In this document: in pieces, positions 25,553 through 32,052 of the stretch
Layout: the number at the start of each line of letters is the position of its first letter
How positions within the stretch are numbered: position 1 is the first letter of the stretch
From: Alphaproteobacteria bacterium
GTDB lineage: Bacteria > Pseudomonadota > Alphaproteobacteria > Rickettsiales > JABDBP01
Length of the DNA stretch: 32,052 bases
Direction of reading: 5' to 3'
Assembly: GCA_013288565.1 (NCBI GenBank)
Contig: JABDBP010000015.1
Span: forward strand, 622 to 32,673
Made by a program: the position numbers and the translations under genes
The notes under the pieces: model-generated
Told to the model about the DNA's origin: nothing
The model's database searches: none
Seen by the model: the letters and a program-made list of their open reading frames with translations, nothing else

Positions 25553-25596
25553 TTGCATTATTGAAAATACCGGGTTATAACCCATTTGATTTTCAA
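25553..25596 (+). promoter_or_regulatory. bufA promoter with palindromic operator on the -10 box
   Basis: TTGCAT (25553-25558) and TATAAC (25576-25581) are spaced by exactly 17 bases. The -10 box lies inside a perfect 12-bp palindrome, GGGTTATAACCC (25572-25583). A further inverted pair, TTGAAAAT (25561-25568) and ATTTTCAA (25589-25596), encloses it. This layout suits a repressor that blocks RNA polymerase, plausibly a metal-responsive one; the regulator is not in the window. AAGGAGA precedes the bufA ATG. Confidence 0.6.
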
Positions 25597-25614
25597 CATA
25601 AAAAGGAGAACGAA

Positions 25615-25884
25615 ATGAAAAATACCGCAAAATTCATAGGCCTTGTCGGCGCAATGACCTTGGGTCTGGCCGCAACCGCCTATGCTACCGAGACAACTAA
25701 AACTGAAGTAAAGACCGAAACAAAGTCTGTCGGCATGGAAAAGTGCTCTGGCATAGCTAAAGCCGGTAAGAACGATTGCAAAACCGCTGCCAATTCTTGC
25801 GCCGGTCAAGGAAAGGAAGGCGGCTGGCTGAATTTACCGGCTGGAACTTGCGCTAAAATTAAAGGTGGCACGGTAGCAAGCTAA
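25615..25884 (+). CDS. bufA: DUF2282 bufferin-type RiPP precursor
   Basis: This 89-residue secreted precursor has a Sec signal peptide (1-24, cleavage after AYA), a Thr/Lys/Glu linker (25-39) and the DUF2282 core GMEKCSGIAKAGKNDC followed by NSCAGQ and LPAGTCAKI. Its four conserved cysteines are Cys44, Cys55, Cys62 and Cys79. Family knowledge: such proteins (bufferins) are post-translationally modified by a DUF692 enzyme, with the central cysteines becoming thiooxazole-type groups, and they bind copper in the periplasm or outside the cell. The ATG at 25615 is chosen over an upstream in-frame start because AAGGAGA sits just before it and the signal peptide then starts correctly. It is followed by a hairpin terminator and then the modifying genes. 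Confidence 0.88.
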   Translation: MKNTAKFIGLVGAMTLGLAATAYATETTKTEVKTETKSVGMEKCSGIAKAGKNDCKTAANSCAGQGKEGGWLNLPAGTCAKIKGGTVAS

Positions 25885-25901
25885 TTTTTAATCGTTTTTA
25901 T

Positions 25902-25940
25902 AAAAGCAAGCGAGACCTTCTAGTCCCGCTTGCTTTTTTT
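25902..25940 (+). terminator. Hairpin-U-tract between bufA and bufB
   Basis: An 11-bp stem AAAAGCAAGCG / CGCTTGCTTTT (25902-25912, 25927-25937), with a further GAC/GTC pairing inside, runs into a tract of seven T residues. It lies 17 bases after the bufA stop and 20 before bufB. It probably ends most transcripts, so that precursor mRNA exceeds enzyme mRNA, with read-through feeding bufB-bufC-doxX-valS. Confidence 0.8.
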
Positions 25941-25960
25941 ATCATCAGTTTTATTTATAA

Positions 25961-26779
25961 ATGCTTCCTGGTATTGCCCTCAAGCACCGGCATTTTAAAG
26001 AGATAAAGGAACGCCGCCCTTCCCTTGGGTTCTTGGAAGTCCATACCGAAAATTTTTTTGCCCCTGCCGGATATGCGCATGAATGCCTGTTAGGTTTACG
26101 TGAACATTACCCGGTTTCCGCTCATTCCGTAGGTTTATCGCTTGGCTCCGCTGATGGAGTGGACCAAAATCATCTCGAGAAAATAAAAAAATTCATTGAA
26201 ATATTTCAGCCGTTCCTGGTTTCTGACCATCTTTCCTGGAGCCGCATGGGCGAAAAATTTCTGGCCGATTTACTACCATTACCGCTGACCGAGGAAACGT
26301 TGGAAATAGTTTGTGCTAACGTCGAAAAAACTCAAGAATTCCTCGGTCGAAAAATATTGATCGAAAATCCATCGACCTATCTGGAATTTCCCGAATCGGA
26401 CATACCAGAGCCGGAATTTCTGGCGGAAATCGCCAAAATTACCGGGTGCGGGGTATTGCTGGACGTGAATAATATTTTCGTGAGCGCCACGAATCATGGA
26501 TTTTCCGGACAAGAATATCTGGAGAAAATCTCGTGTGCGGCAGTTGGAGAAATTCATTTGGCTGGATTCACACGCACGGAAATCGCCGGGCAGGAGATAC
26601 TGATCGACGATCATGGCAGCGCGGTGCATCCTAGCGTTTGGGCATTATACCGGGAAGCGGTCAAAAAAATTGGGGCAAAACCGACATTAGTCGAATGGGA
26701 TACCGATGTGCCGGAACTGGACGTGTTGCTCGCGGAAGCCGAGAAAGCGGCGGAGATAATGGAAATGCAATATGCTTAA
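25961..26779 (+). CDS. bufB: DUF692 multinuclear non-haem iron oxidative enzyme (MNIO), BufB-like
   Basis: This 272-residue TIM-barrel enzyme is of the DUF692/MNIO family, which uses clustered iron to oxidise cysteines in RiPP precursors. Conserved segments are GIALKHRHFKEI (start), LEVHTENFF, SAHSVGLSLGS (His55), SDHLSW (His90), LIENPSTYL (Glu135), LLDVNNIFVSATNHGF (Asp168, Asn170), EIHLAGF (His199), IDDHGSAVHPSVW (Asp217, His218, His223) and LVEWDTDVP (Glu245), together giving the expected set of metal ligands. The ATG directly follows an in-frame stop and no Shine-Dalgarno sequence is visible, so translation may be weak. It overlaps bufC by 8 bases. The substrate should be the DUF2282 peptide encoded just upstream. 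Confidence 0.92.
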   Translation: MLPGIALKHRHFKEIKERRPSLGFLEVHTENFFAPAGYAHECLLGLREHYPVSAHSVGLSLGSADGVDQNHLEKIKKFIEIFQPFLVSDHLSWSRMGEKFLADLLPLPLTEETLEIVCANVEKTQEFLGRKILIENPSTYLEFPESDIPEPEFLAEIAKITGCGVLLDVNNIFVSATNHGFSGQEYLEKISCAAVGEIHLAGFTRTEIAGQEILIDDHGSAVHPSVWALYREAVKKIGAKPTLVEWDTDVPELDVLLAEAEKAAEIMEMQYA

Positions 26780-27515
26780 AAAATTGCAAAGGGCTTTCGC
26801 TTCAGCCCTCACGGAAGAAAAAACCTCAGATATCGCGCCTTTGATAAAAGGCAAAATCCCCGCGGAAAACCTATTGGCAATCTACCGCAACAATAGCTTC
26901 GCCGCGCTGACGCAAGTGTTGCAGCTGACTTATCCGGTGACAGAAAAACTGGTTGGTGAGGGGTTTTTCAAATATGCTGCGCATGAATTCATCCAAAATA
27001 ATTGGCCTAAGTCCGGTGATATGGATGAATATGGGGAAAATTTTTCCCAGTTTCTTGATCGCTTCCCCCCGGTGGAAAACTTGCCGTATCTTCCCGATGT
27101 TGCAAAATTCGAATGGGTTTATCAGCAATCGGCACTGGCGGAAAATGCGACTGCGCTGGCAGCGGAAGCGTTTCTAGAATTAAAATCAGAAGATTATCTA
27201 AAAATAAAATTGCAGCTGCACCCCACGGCTAAACTGTTTTCCTCGAAATATCCCATAGATGAAATTTGGCTGGCGAACATAAAGGATACCGGCGCGGAAA
27301 TAAGCCTCGATTCCGGCGGCTGCCAGGTATTGTTGCTCCGCCCGGAAACTCGCGTCATGTTGCATTCTATTACTCATCCGGAATACGTTTTCCTTGAGAG
27401 TTTGCAAGCTGGCGCGAAGATTTATAAGGCCTATGAAGCGGCGGGGGCAGATTTCCCGCTTGATATTTGCCTAGAGCGGCATATTCTGAACGGCGTTTTC
27501 ATCAATATTAATTAG
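26772..27515 (+). CDS. bufC: DUF2063 family partner protein, BufC-like
   Basis: This 247-residue protein is of the HvfC/DUF2063 family that accompanies DUF692 enzymes and is thought to deliver the precursor to them; older annotations call its N-terminus a putative DNA-binding domain. It shows QRAFASAL at the start, the typical LAIYRNNSFAALTQVLQLTYPVTEKLVGEGFFKYAA block with the YRNN signature, LPYLPDVAKFEWVY and a C-terminal half with LLRPETRVMLHSI. Its start overlaps the end of bufB (TATGCTTAA), indicating translational coupling, as expected for two subunits acting together. DoxX follows 8 bases later. Confidence 0.9.
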   Translation: MLKKLQRAFASALTEEKTSDIAPLIKGKIPAENLLAIYRNNSFAALTQVLQLTYPVTEKLVGEGFFKYAAHEFIQNNWPKSGDMDEYGENFSQFLDRFPPVENLPYLPDVAKFEWVYQQSALAENATALAAEAFLELKSEDYLKIKLQLHPTAKLFSSKYPIDEIWLANIKDTGAEISLDSGGCQVLLLRPETRVMLHSITHPEYVFLESLQAGAKIYKAYEAAGADFPLDICLERHILNGVFININ

Positions 27516-27523
27516 AGGGGATT

Positions 27524-28015
27524 ATGCAGGAAAATTGCGAGGTAACCGGTTGTCCGGTAAGGGGCGCCATCAAAAAAATCTGTGGGTTTTCCTGCTGCTG
27601 GCTGAAACGCCTGACTTGCCCGTTAAATCTGGCAATCCGGCTGGTCGTTGCCGATATTTTCTGGAAATCCGGCACTTTGAAGCTGGCGACTTGGAGTTCC
27701 ACCCTCGATCTTTTCGCCAATGAATATAAAGTGCCGCTGCTTCCACCGGCTATCGCCGCTTATCTGGCAACTGGGGTTGAAATCGGCGGCTCGGTGTTGC
27801 TGGCATTTGGCCTGGCAACGCGCTTTGCCGGCCTCGCATTGTTGTGCCTAGTCGGCGTAATCGAATTTACTTACAGCCATGATCCGGATCATATTTATTG
27901 GGCGCTGCTGTTATTGGTGCCGATTTGCTATGGGCCGGGGAATCTCTCGCTTGATTATCTGATCTCGCTGAAATGCTGCCCCAATAATAAAGCATCCTGC
28001 ACTATAGAGAAATGA
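27524..28015 (+). CDS. DoxX-family membrane protein with cysteine-rich ends
   Basis: This 163-residue protein is of the DoxX family, which often forms the membrane component of DUF2282/DUF692 loci. The core has LAIRLVVADIFWKSGTLK, then ATGVEIGGSVLLAFGLATRFAGLALL and IYWALLLLVPI, giving about four membrane segments. Unusually, it contains 11 cysteines: six in the first 32 residues (5, 10, 20, 24, 25, 32), two in or near membrane segments (108, 135) and three at the C-terminus (151, 152, 159). These tails look metal- or thiol-binding. AGAGGGG precedes the ATG. The stop codon overlaps the valS start (ATGA). A redox or metal-transfer role for the bufferin pathway is inference. Confidence 0.85.
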   Translation: MQENCEVTGCPVRGAIKKICGFSCCWLKRLTCPLNLAIRLVVADIFWKSGTLKLATWSSTLDLFANEYKVPLLPPAIAAYLATGVEIGGSVLLAFGLATRFAGLALLCLVGVIEFTYSHDPDHIYWALLLLVPICYGPGNLSLDYLISLKCCPNNKASCTIEK

Positions 28016-30690
28016 GCGGCGACTACGATCACAAATCCGCCGAGAAAAAATGGCAGGAATATTGGGAGCGGGAGGGGACTTATCGGTGGAAGCCGGGAGG
28101 AGTCAAACAAAATAACTTCACTATAGATACCCCGCCGCCCACCGTTTCCGGGCTGCTGCATATGGGGCATATATTCAGCTACACCCAGGCAGATTTCATC
28201 GCGCGCTATCAGCGGATGCAGGGCAAGGATGTTTTTTATCCGATGGGGTTTGATGATAATGGGCTTCCAACCGAGCGGTTGGTAGAAAAAGTGAAGGGAA
28301 AAAAGGCCGCGCAATATCCAAGCCGCGAAGATTTCATCGCAGACTGCAAGGATGTGGTTAAAGAAGCAGAGGATGAATTCCGCAAGCTATTCAAATCCAC
28401 TGCGCTTTCGGTAGATTGGACGCAGGAATATCAAACTATCTCCGAAGAATCGCGCAAACTTTCGCAGATGAGTTTTTTGGATTTATATGAGAAAGGCCAT
28501 ATTTACCGGGATTTCCGCCCGACATATTGGGATTGGGTTGATCAAACCGCGATAGCCCAGGCGGAGATTGAAAACAAAGAATTGCCTGGCGTGATGAATG
28601 AGATTGAGTTCACACTTGAGGATAGCTCACCTTTGGTTATTGCCACTACCCGGCCAGAACTGCTCGGCGCTTGCGTTGCGGTGATGTATCACCCAGAAGA
28701 TCCGAATGCAGCCAAATACAAAGACAAATTCGCAATCACCCCATTGTTCGGTGTGAAAGTTCCGATGATCGCGGATGAATTGGTGGAAAAAGACAAGGGT
28801 ACCGGCATCGTTATGTGCTGCACGTTTGGTGACGATACGGATAAGGAATGGTGGCGGAAGCATGGGCTACCGATGCGGTGTATTTTAGATTTGGACGGGA
28901 GAGTTCGAATAGGAGGGCATTCACATACAAATAATATAAAAGACGGTCTGTGGTTTCTGGCAGGAAAGGATGGGAGAAAAGATAGCTCAGGTTTAAATGC
29001 GAGAAACACCGTTGATATTAATTCAACAATCTCGGCTTTTGAGAAAATTGTTACGCTAAAGCCCAAACAGGCAAATGCCAAAGTCATTGAACTACTCCAA
29101 GCTGAAAATAAACTGCTGAAGCAAACTCCCATCACCCACACGGTAAAATGTGCGGAGCGTTCGGGAACGCCGATTGAAATTATTCCAACGCACCAATGGT
29201 TCGTGCGGATTATGGATAAAAAGGACGCGCTGAAAAAGAAATCGGCGGAATGCAACTGGCATCCAGAATGGATGAAGCTTCGGCTCGACCAATGGATTGA
29301 TGGCCTGAAAGAAGATTGGTGTATCTCCCGCCAGCGCTATTTCGGGGTTCCGATTCCAGCATGGTATATATTTAATAACGATCCAAATAATAAAACTCTT
29401 AACAAAGCAGACGAATATCTTATTGCGCCATCTGAGGTATTACCAGTAGATCCGTTACAAGAATTTCCTAATTTCCGATTTTCTTCGGAGGATTACGAAA
29501 TTGCGAAAGAAGCTGGAATATGGTTTGCAACCAATAAAGAAAATCCTTCAGAAGTTTTTACTGTCACTCCCGACAAAGACGTCCTCGACACCTGGGCCAC
29601 ATCATCCATCTCCCCACAACTTTCGAGTAAAGCAATAAACCAAAAATACGCGGTGGATTTTGCACGACATAAACAATTATTCCCCGCTGATCTCCGGCCG
29701 CAGGCGCACGAAATAATCAGGACTTGGGCGTTTTATACGATTGTGAAAGCCTACCTCCATGAAAACACCATTCCCTGGCGGAACCTCATGATTTCCGGCT
29801 GGTGCCTGGCTGCCGATAAAACCAAAATGAGCAAATCCAAAGGCAATGTGGTGACTCCCGTGGCTCTGATCGAGGAAAAAGGCGCGGATGCGGTGCGCTA
29901 TTGGGCTTCGACTTCCCGGCTTGGCGCCGATACGGCCTTCTCCGAAGACTTGCTCAAAATCGGAAAGAAGCTGGTGAATAAATTATGGAATGCCGCGAAA
30001 TTCGCCGGTCAGCATTTAGAAAATATCAAGAAAAAACCCGGAACTGCAGCAGAAGACGCTAGCAAAGGCATAATCTCCGAGCCGCTCGATTTATGGATAC
30101 TTACCCGGCTGCACCGGACAACCGCAAAGGCAATGGAAGAGTTCGAGCGGTTTGAATATTGCGATGCACGGGTGGCGATTGAGGATTTTTTCTGGAATGA
30201 TTTTTGCGATAATTATCTGGAGATGGTAAAGGCCAGGGCCTATGGCGAGTCGGGTGGAAATTCGGCATCCGCCATCCACACTATTTACCATTGTTTGGAT
30301 GGCATCCTCCGGCTTTTCGCACCGTTCGTGCCGCATATAACCGAGGAATTATATTCCAGCATATTTAAGAGCCGGGGCTCTATACACAGCAAAAACAAAT
30401 GGCCGCTAGCACATGATTATCCGGTTTCAGAACTCGAAGAAATGGTTGGAATCACGGCGGTTGCCATATTGAACGAAGTTAGGAAATTCAAGGCTGATCA
30501 CAAACTTTCCATGAAAGTGCCGATTGAAACGCTATCCATCCAAACACCAAAGGAAAAAACCACTGAACTGGAATACTTAAAAAAAATCGAATTCGATTTG
30601 AAAAGCGTCACCAACTCCACAACACTAACCTGGCATGATGGCCCATTTGCCGTCCAGGCAACCCTTGGCCGCAATACCGGGGCTGCTTGA
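28012..30690 (+). CDS. valS: Valyl-tRNA synthetase, archaeal-like type
   Basis: This class Ia synthetase charges tRNA(Val). The 892-residue protein resembles the archaeal-type ValRS known from Rickettsia and relatives. It has TIDTPPPTVSGLLHMGH (HMGH 50-53), FDDNGLPTERLVE, the editing motif ATTRPELLGACVAV (210-223), CTFGDDTDKEWW, CERSGTP-like CAERSGTPIE, SRQRYFGVPIPAWY, DTWATSSISPQL and KMSKSKGNVVTP (605-609). A full C-terminal anticodon domain follows. Residues about 297-365 and 451-520 are longer and differently coded than expected (AT-rich codons), but the frame is intact. It starts inside the DoxX stop codon, so it is translationally linked to the bufferin locus, which is an unusual neighbour. 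Confidence 0.96.
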   Translation: MSGDYDHKSAEKKWQEYWEREGTYRWKPGGVKQNNFTIDTPPPTVSGLLHMGHIFSYTQADFIARYQRMQGKDVFYPMGFDDNGLPTERLVEKVKGKKAAQYPSREDFIADCKDVVKEAEDEFRKLFKSTALSVDWTQEYQTISEESRKLSQMSFLDLYEKGHIYRDFRPTYWDWVDQTAIAQAEIENKELPGVMNEIEFTLEDSSPLVIATTRPELLGACVAVMYHPEDPNAAKYKDKFAITPLFGVKVPMIADELVEKDKGTGIVMCCTFGDDTDKEWWRKHGLPMRCILDLDGRVRIGGHSHTNNIKDGLWFLAGKDGRKDSSGLNARNTVDINSTISAFEKIVTLKPKQANAKVIELLQAENKLLKQTPITHTVKCAERSGTPIEIIPTHQWFVRIMDKKDALKKKSAECNWHPEWMKLRLDQWIDGLKEDWCISRQRYFGVPIPAWYIFNNDPNNKTLNKADEYLIAPSEVLPVDPLQEFPNFRFSSEDYEIAKEAGIWFATNKENPSEVFTVTPDKDVLDTWATSSISPQLSSKAINQKYAVDFARHKQLFPADLRPQAHEIIRTWAFYTIVKAYLHENTIPWRNLMISGWCLAADKTKMSKSKGNVVTPVALIEEKGADAVRYWASTSRLGADTAFSEDLLKIGKKLVNKLWNAAKFAGQHLENIKKKPGTAAEDASKGIISEPLDLWILTRLHRTTAKAMEEFERFEYCDARVAIEDFFWNDFCDNYLEMVKARAYGESGGNSASAIHTIYHCLDGILRLFAPFVPHITEELYSSIFKSRGSIHSKNKWPLAHDYPVSELEEMVGITAVAILNEVRKFKADHKLSMKVPIETLSIQTPKEKTTELEYLKKIEFDLKSVTNSTTLTWHDGPFAVQATLGRNTGAA

Positions 30691-30725
30691 ATGACTGCTT
30701 GACTACAAACATTCAGGGCTAGATA

Positions 30726-31082
30726 ATGCGACGCATGACAAAAATGAAAAAATCCAGAAAGGCAAAAAGACCCTTGGCAAAGGCTAGGGATGGCGGCGAT
30801 TTCATGGCAGCGCCCAGGTACATGGATGAATCGCTCGGTATAATATCGGCAGCGCTGAAAAGCGGCTGTGACGTGTTACAGCTCGGCAACGGCGACATCG
30901 TAACCACCGGCACGAAAACTATCGTTACCACTTACCGCTGGAACGGCAAATCCGGGAAAATGATCAAGGTTTCGAGCAAGGAAACCGCCGGTGCCGATGC
31001 AGTTAGCCCGCTGCTGGCGAATATAGCGGCGAAAGGCGCTCGGGCGACAAAAAGGCCGAAAATAAAAGCTCGGCGGAAGTAA
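30726..31082 (+). CDS. Small basic protein of unknown function
   Basis: This 118-residue protein has Lys/Arg-rich ends (MTKMKKSRKAKRPLAKARDG and ARATKRPKIKARRK) around a conserved-looking core: GIISAALKSGCDVLQLGNGDIVTTGTKT then IVTTYRWNGKSGKMIKVSS. Short proteins with a similar DVLQLxxGDI...YxW core occur in other alphaproteobacteria including Rickettsiales, but I cannot name the family with confidence. Three ATGs lie close together (30726, 30738, 30747) and none has a clear ribosome-binding site. The charge pattern suggests nucleic-acid or ribosome contact (inference). Confidence 0.65.
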   Translation: MRRMTKMKKSRKAKRPLAKARDGGDFMAAPRYMDESLGIISAALKSGCDVLQLGNGDIVTTGTKTIVTTYRWNGKSGKMIKVSSKETAGADAVSPLLANIAAKGARATKRPKIKARRK

Positions 31083-31133
31083 ATCCTAGAAAAAATCCTG
31101 TTTTTCAGCCTCCATTCGTGGTATTTTTCACCT

Positions 31134-31715
31134 ATGCGGAGAAATCCTAGAGTAGAACGGATTGAGATAGATTACAGCCGGAATAACGGCGATTCCTGCT
31201 GCTGGTCGGGTTGCGCCAATGCCGCTGGATACCCGGCGCCACTGCATAAAGTTATGCATGATAATGATGAGCCGCGGGAAAAACTTTATTTCTGCCTGGA
31301 GCATGTCCGTGCTTATAATTCGGCGTGGGATTTCTTCGGTGGCATGAGCATGCGGGAGATCGAGAATTTCCAGAAAGAGGCTGAGACCGGCCATCGCCCG
31401 ACCAAACCATTAAGGTCTTACCGATTCCGATTCAAAGCCGATCCGGTTTTCACCGATTCGATGTTTGCCGATTCGGTTTTTAATTTTACACCAGCCGCGC
31501 CGCCGGAACCAGAGCGGAAAGCGCTTGCAGTCATGAACCTGGAATATCCGGTGACACTGCTGGAAATCCGCGAAAGATATTGGGAGCTGGCCAAGCGCCA
31601 CCACCCGGACATCGCCAAAGCCGGGGATGATGAATTCAAGCGCATTGCCGAAGCTTATGATCTACTTAAGAAAAGCGGGCACTTCTTTGACAACAGTGTC
31701 TATGCCCATGGATAA
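31134..31715 (+). CDS. J-domain protein with N-terminal cysteine motif
   Basis: This 193-residue protein is of the alphaproteobacterial DnaJ-like family. The N-terminal region has CCWSGC (22-27) and YFCLEHVRAYNSAWDFFGGMS (Cys54, His57), which look like a zinc-binding knuckle. A variable linker (about 95-125) contains a triplicated five-residue repeat. A C-terminal J domain has YPVTLLEIRERYWELAKRHHPD, with the HPD motif at 157-159, then FKRIAEAYDLLKK. It would stimulate an Hsp70 (DnaK) partner; its client is unknown. The following gene starts within its last codons. Confidence 0.88.
   Translation: MRRNPRVERIEIDYSRNNGDSCCWSGCANAAGYPAPLHKVMHDNDEPREKLYFCLEHVRAYNSAWDFFGGMSMREIENFQKEAETGHRPTKPLRSYRFRFKADPVFTDSMFADSVFNFTPAAPPEPERKALAVMNLEYPVTLLEIRERYWELAKRHHPDIAKAGDDEFKRIAEAYDLLKKSGHFFDNSVYAHG
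31437..31481 (+). repeat. In-frame 15-base tandem repeat, three copies
   Basis: The units GCCGATCCGGTTTTC, ACCGATTCGATGTTT and GCCGATTCGGTTTTT encode ADPVF, TDSMF and ADSVF in the linker of the J-domain protein. Slippage could change copy number without shifting the frame. Confidence 0.7.
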
Positions 31716-32052
31716 AAGAAAGGGCGGCAAGGAGGAGCGCCGCCGTACTTGGACGCGCCGCGCGCGGAGCGACCGCCGCAATCTGCAGAATAAAAACTGG
31801 ATATTGCCGATGTATGTCGCCGAGGCGCGTACCGACAATAACCGGCGTGACGGCATGAAACTGCCGCCAGAACGGGTGGTTAGGCTTCCGATATTGCCGA
31901 AAATCTTCCGCGTCCGCTCGATATACCTGAAGGTGCGGGATATGGATGCGGCACGGGAATTTTACAGCGAATTCTTAGGCCTCCCGCCGAAAAAGGATGG
32001 TAACGTCTGGTGCGAATTTCCAATGGGCAATATGAATTTTGGCTTGAGCCTG
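31702..32052 (+). CDS. Glyoxalase/VOC-family protein, truncated by window end
   Basis: The frame is open from the ATG at 31702 (a second ATG lies at 31708) to the window edge, giving 117 codons with no stop. The N-terminal 65 residues are very basic (KEERRRTWTRRARSDRRNLQNKN), then VRSIYLKVRDMDAAREFYSEFLGLPP opens a vicinal-oxygen-chelate (glyoxalase/bleomycin-resistance) domain, followed by WCEFPMGNMNFGLSL. The basic N-terminal extension is unusual for the family. It overlaps the end of the J-protein gene by 14 or 8 bases. The second half is not visible, so its enzymatic type cannot be judged. Confidence 0.75.
   Translation, partial: MPMDKRKGGKEERRRTWTRRARSDRRNLQNKNWILPMYVAEARTDNNRRDGMKLPPERVVRLPILPKIFRVRSIYLKVRDMDAAREFYSEFLGLPPKKDGNVWCEFPMGNMNFGLSL

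Noticed and set aside
1-32052. CRISPR array, tRNA or rRNA genes, riboswitches
   Set aside because: No regularly spaced repeats, cloverleaf sequence or conserved rRNA segments were seen; nearly all sequence is protein-coding.

Overview
The window is typical bacterial chromosome of moderate GC, with dense coding on both strands. I read it as an uncultured alphaproteobacterium. The basis is gene content and order: a DUF3576 lipoprotein - leuS - lptE - holA run, pal and cpoB-tilS together, an alphaproteobacterial-style cell-cycle-like histidine kinase, and IleRS and ValRS of the archaeal/eukaryote-like kind that Rickettsiales and some other alphaproteobacteria carry. I cannot name a genus. I saw no rRNA, tRNA, CRISPR array, transposase or phage gene.

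Layout. Positions 1-9.4 kb: purH (+); then on the minus strand pal, an RTX-like repeat protein, cpoB and tilS; then eno, a Bax-inhibitor-1 membrane protein and a YhhW-type pirin (+), and a YggS-like PLP protein with a methyltransferase (-). Positions 9.5-15.5 kb (+): a porin with its own promoter and a textbook terminator, then DUF3576-leuS-lptE-holA with short gaps or overlaps. Positions 15.5-18.4 kb (-): comM-mnmE. Then an orphan hybrid-free histidine kinase (+). Positions 20.2-25.3 kb (-): ileS-gpsA-unknown gene, joined without spacers. Positions 25.5-30.7 kb (+): a probable bufferin (copper-binding RiPP) locus, bufA (DUF2282 precursor), bufB (DUF692/MNIO enzyme), bufC (DUF2063 partner) and a cysteine-rich DoxX membrane protein, with valS overlapping the DoxX stop codon. 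The window ends with a small basic unknown protein, a J-domain protein and the start of a glyoxalase-like gene.

The most interesting content is as follows. (1) The bufferin locus has a 12-bp perfect palindrome sitting on the -10 box of its promoter, a hairpin-U-tract between precursor and enzymes, and a DoxX protein with cysteine-rich tails. (2) GAGTGC-type palindromic repeats are inserted in frame inside leuS and ileS, recalling the Rickettsia palindromic elements. (3) ileS and valS carry patches of strikingly AT-rich codons, suggesting mosaic origin. (4) A block of about 1.1 kb with an RTX-like gene lies between pal and cpoB, flanked by an 18/20 direct repeat that looks like a split transcription terminator. 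Function calls rest on motif recognition by eye; no database search was possible.
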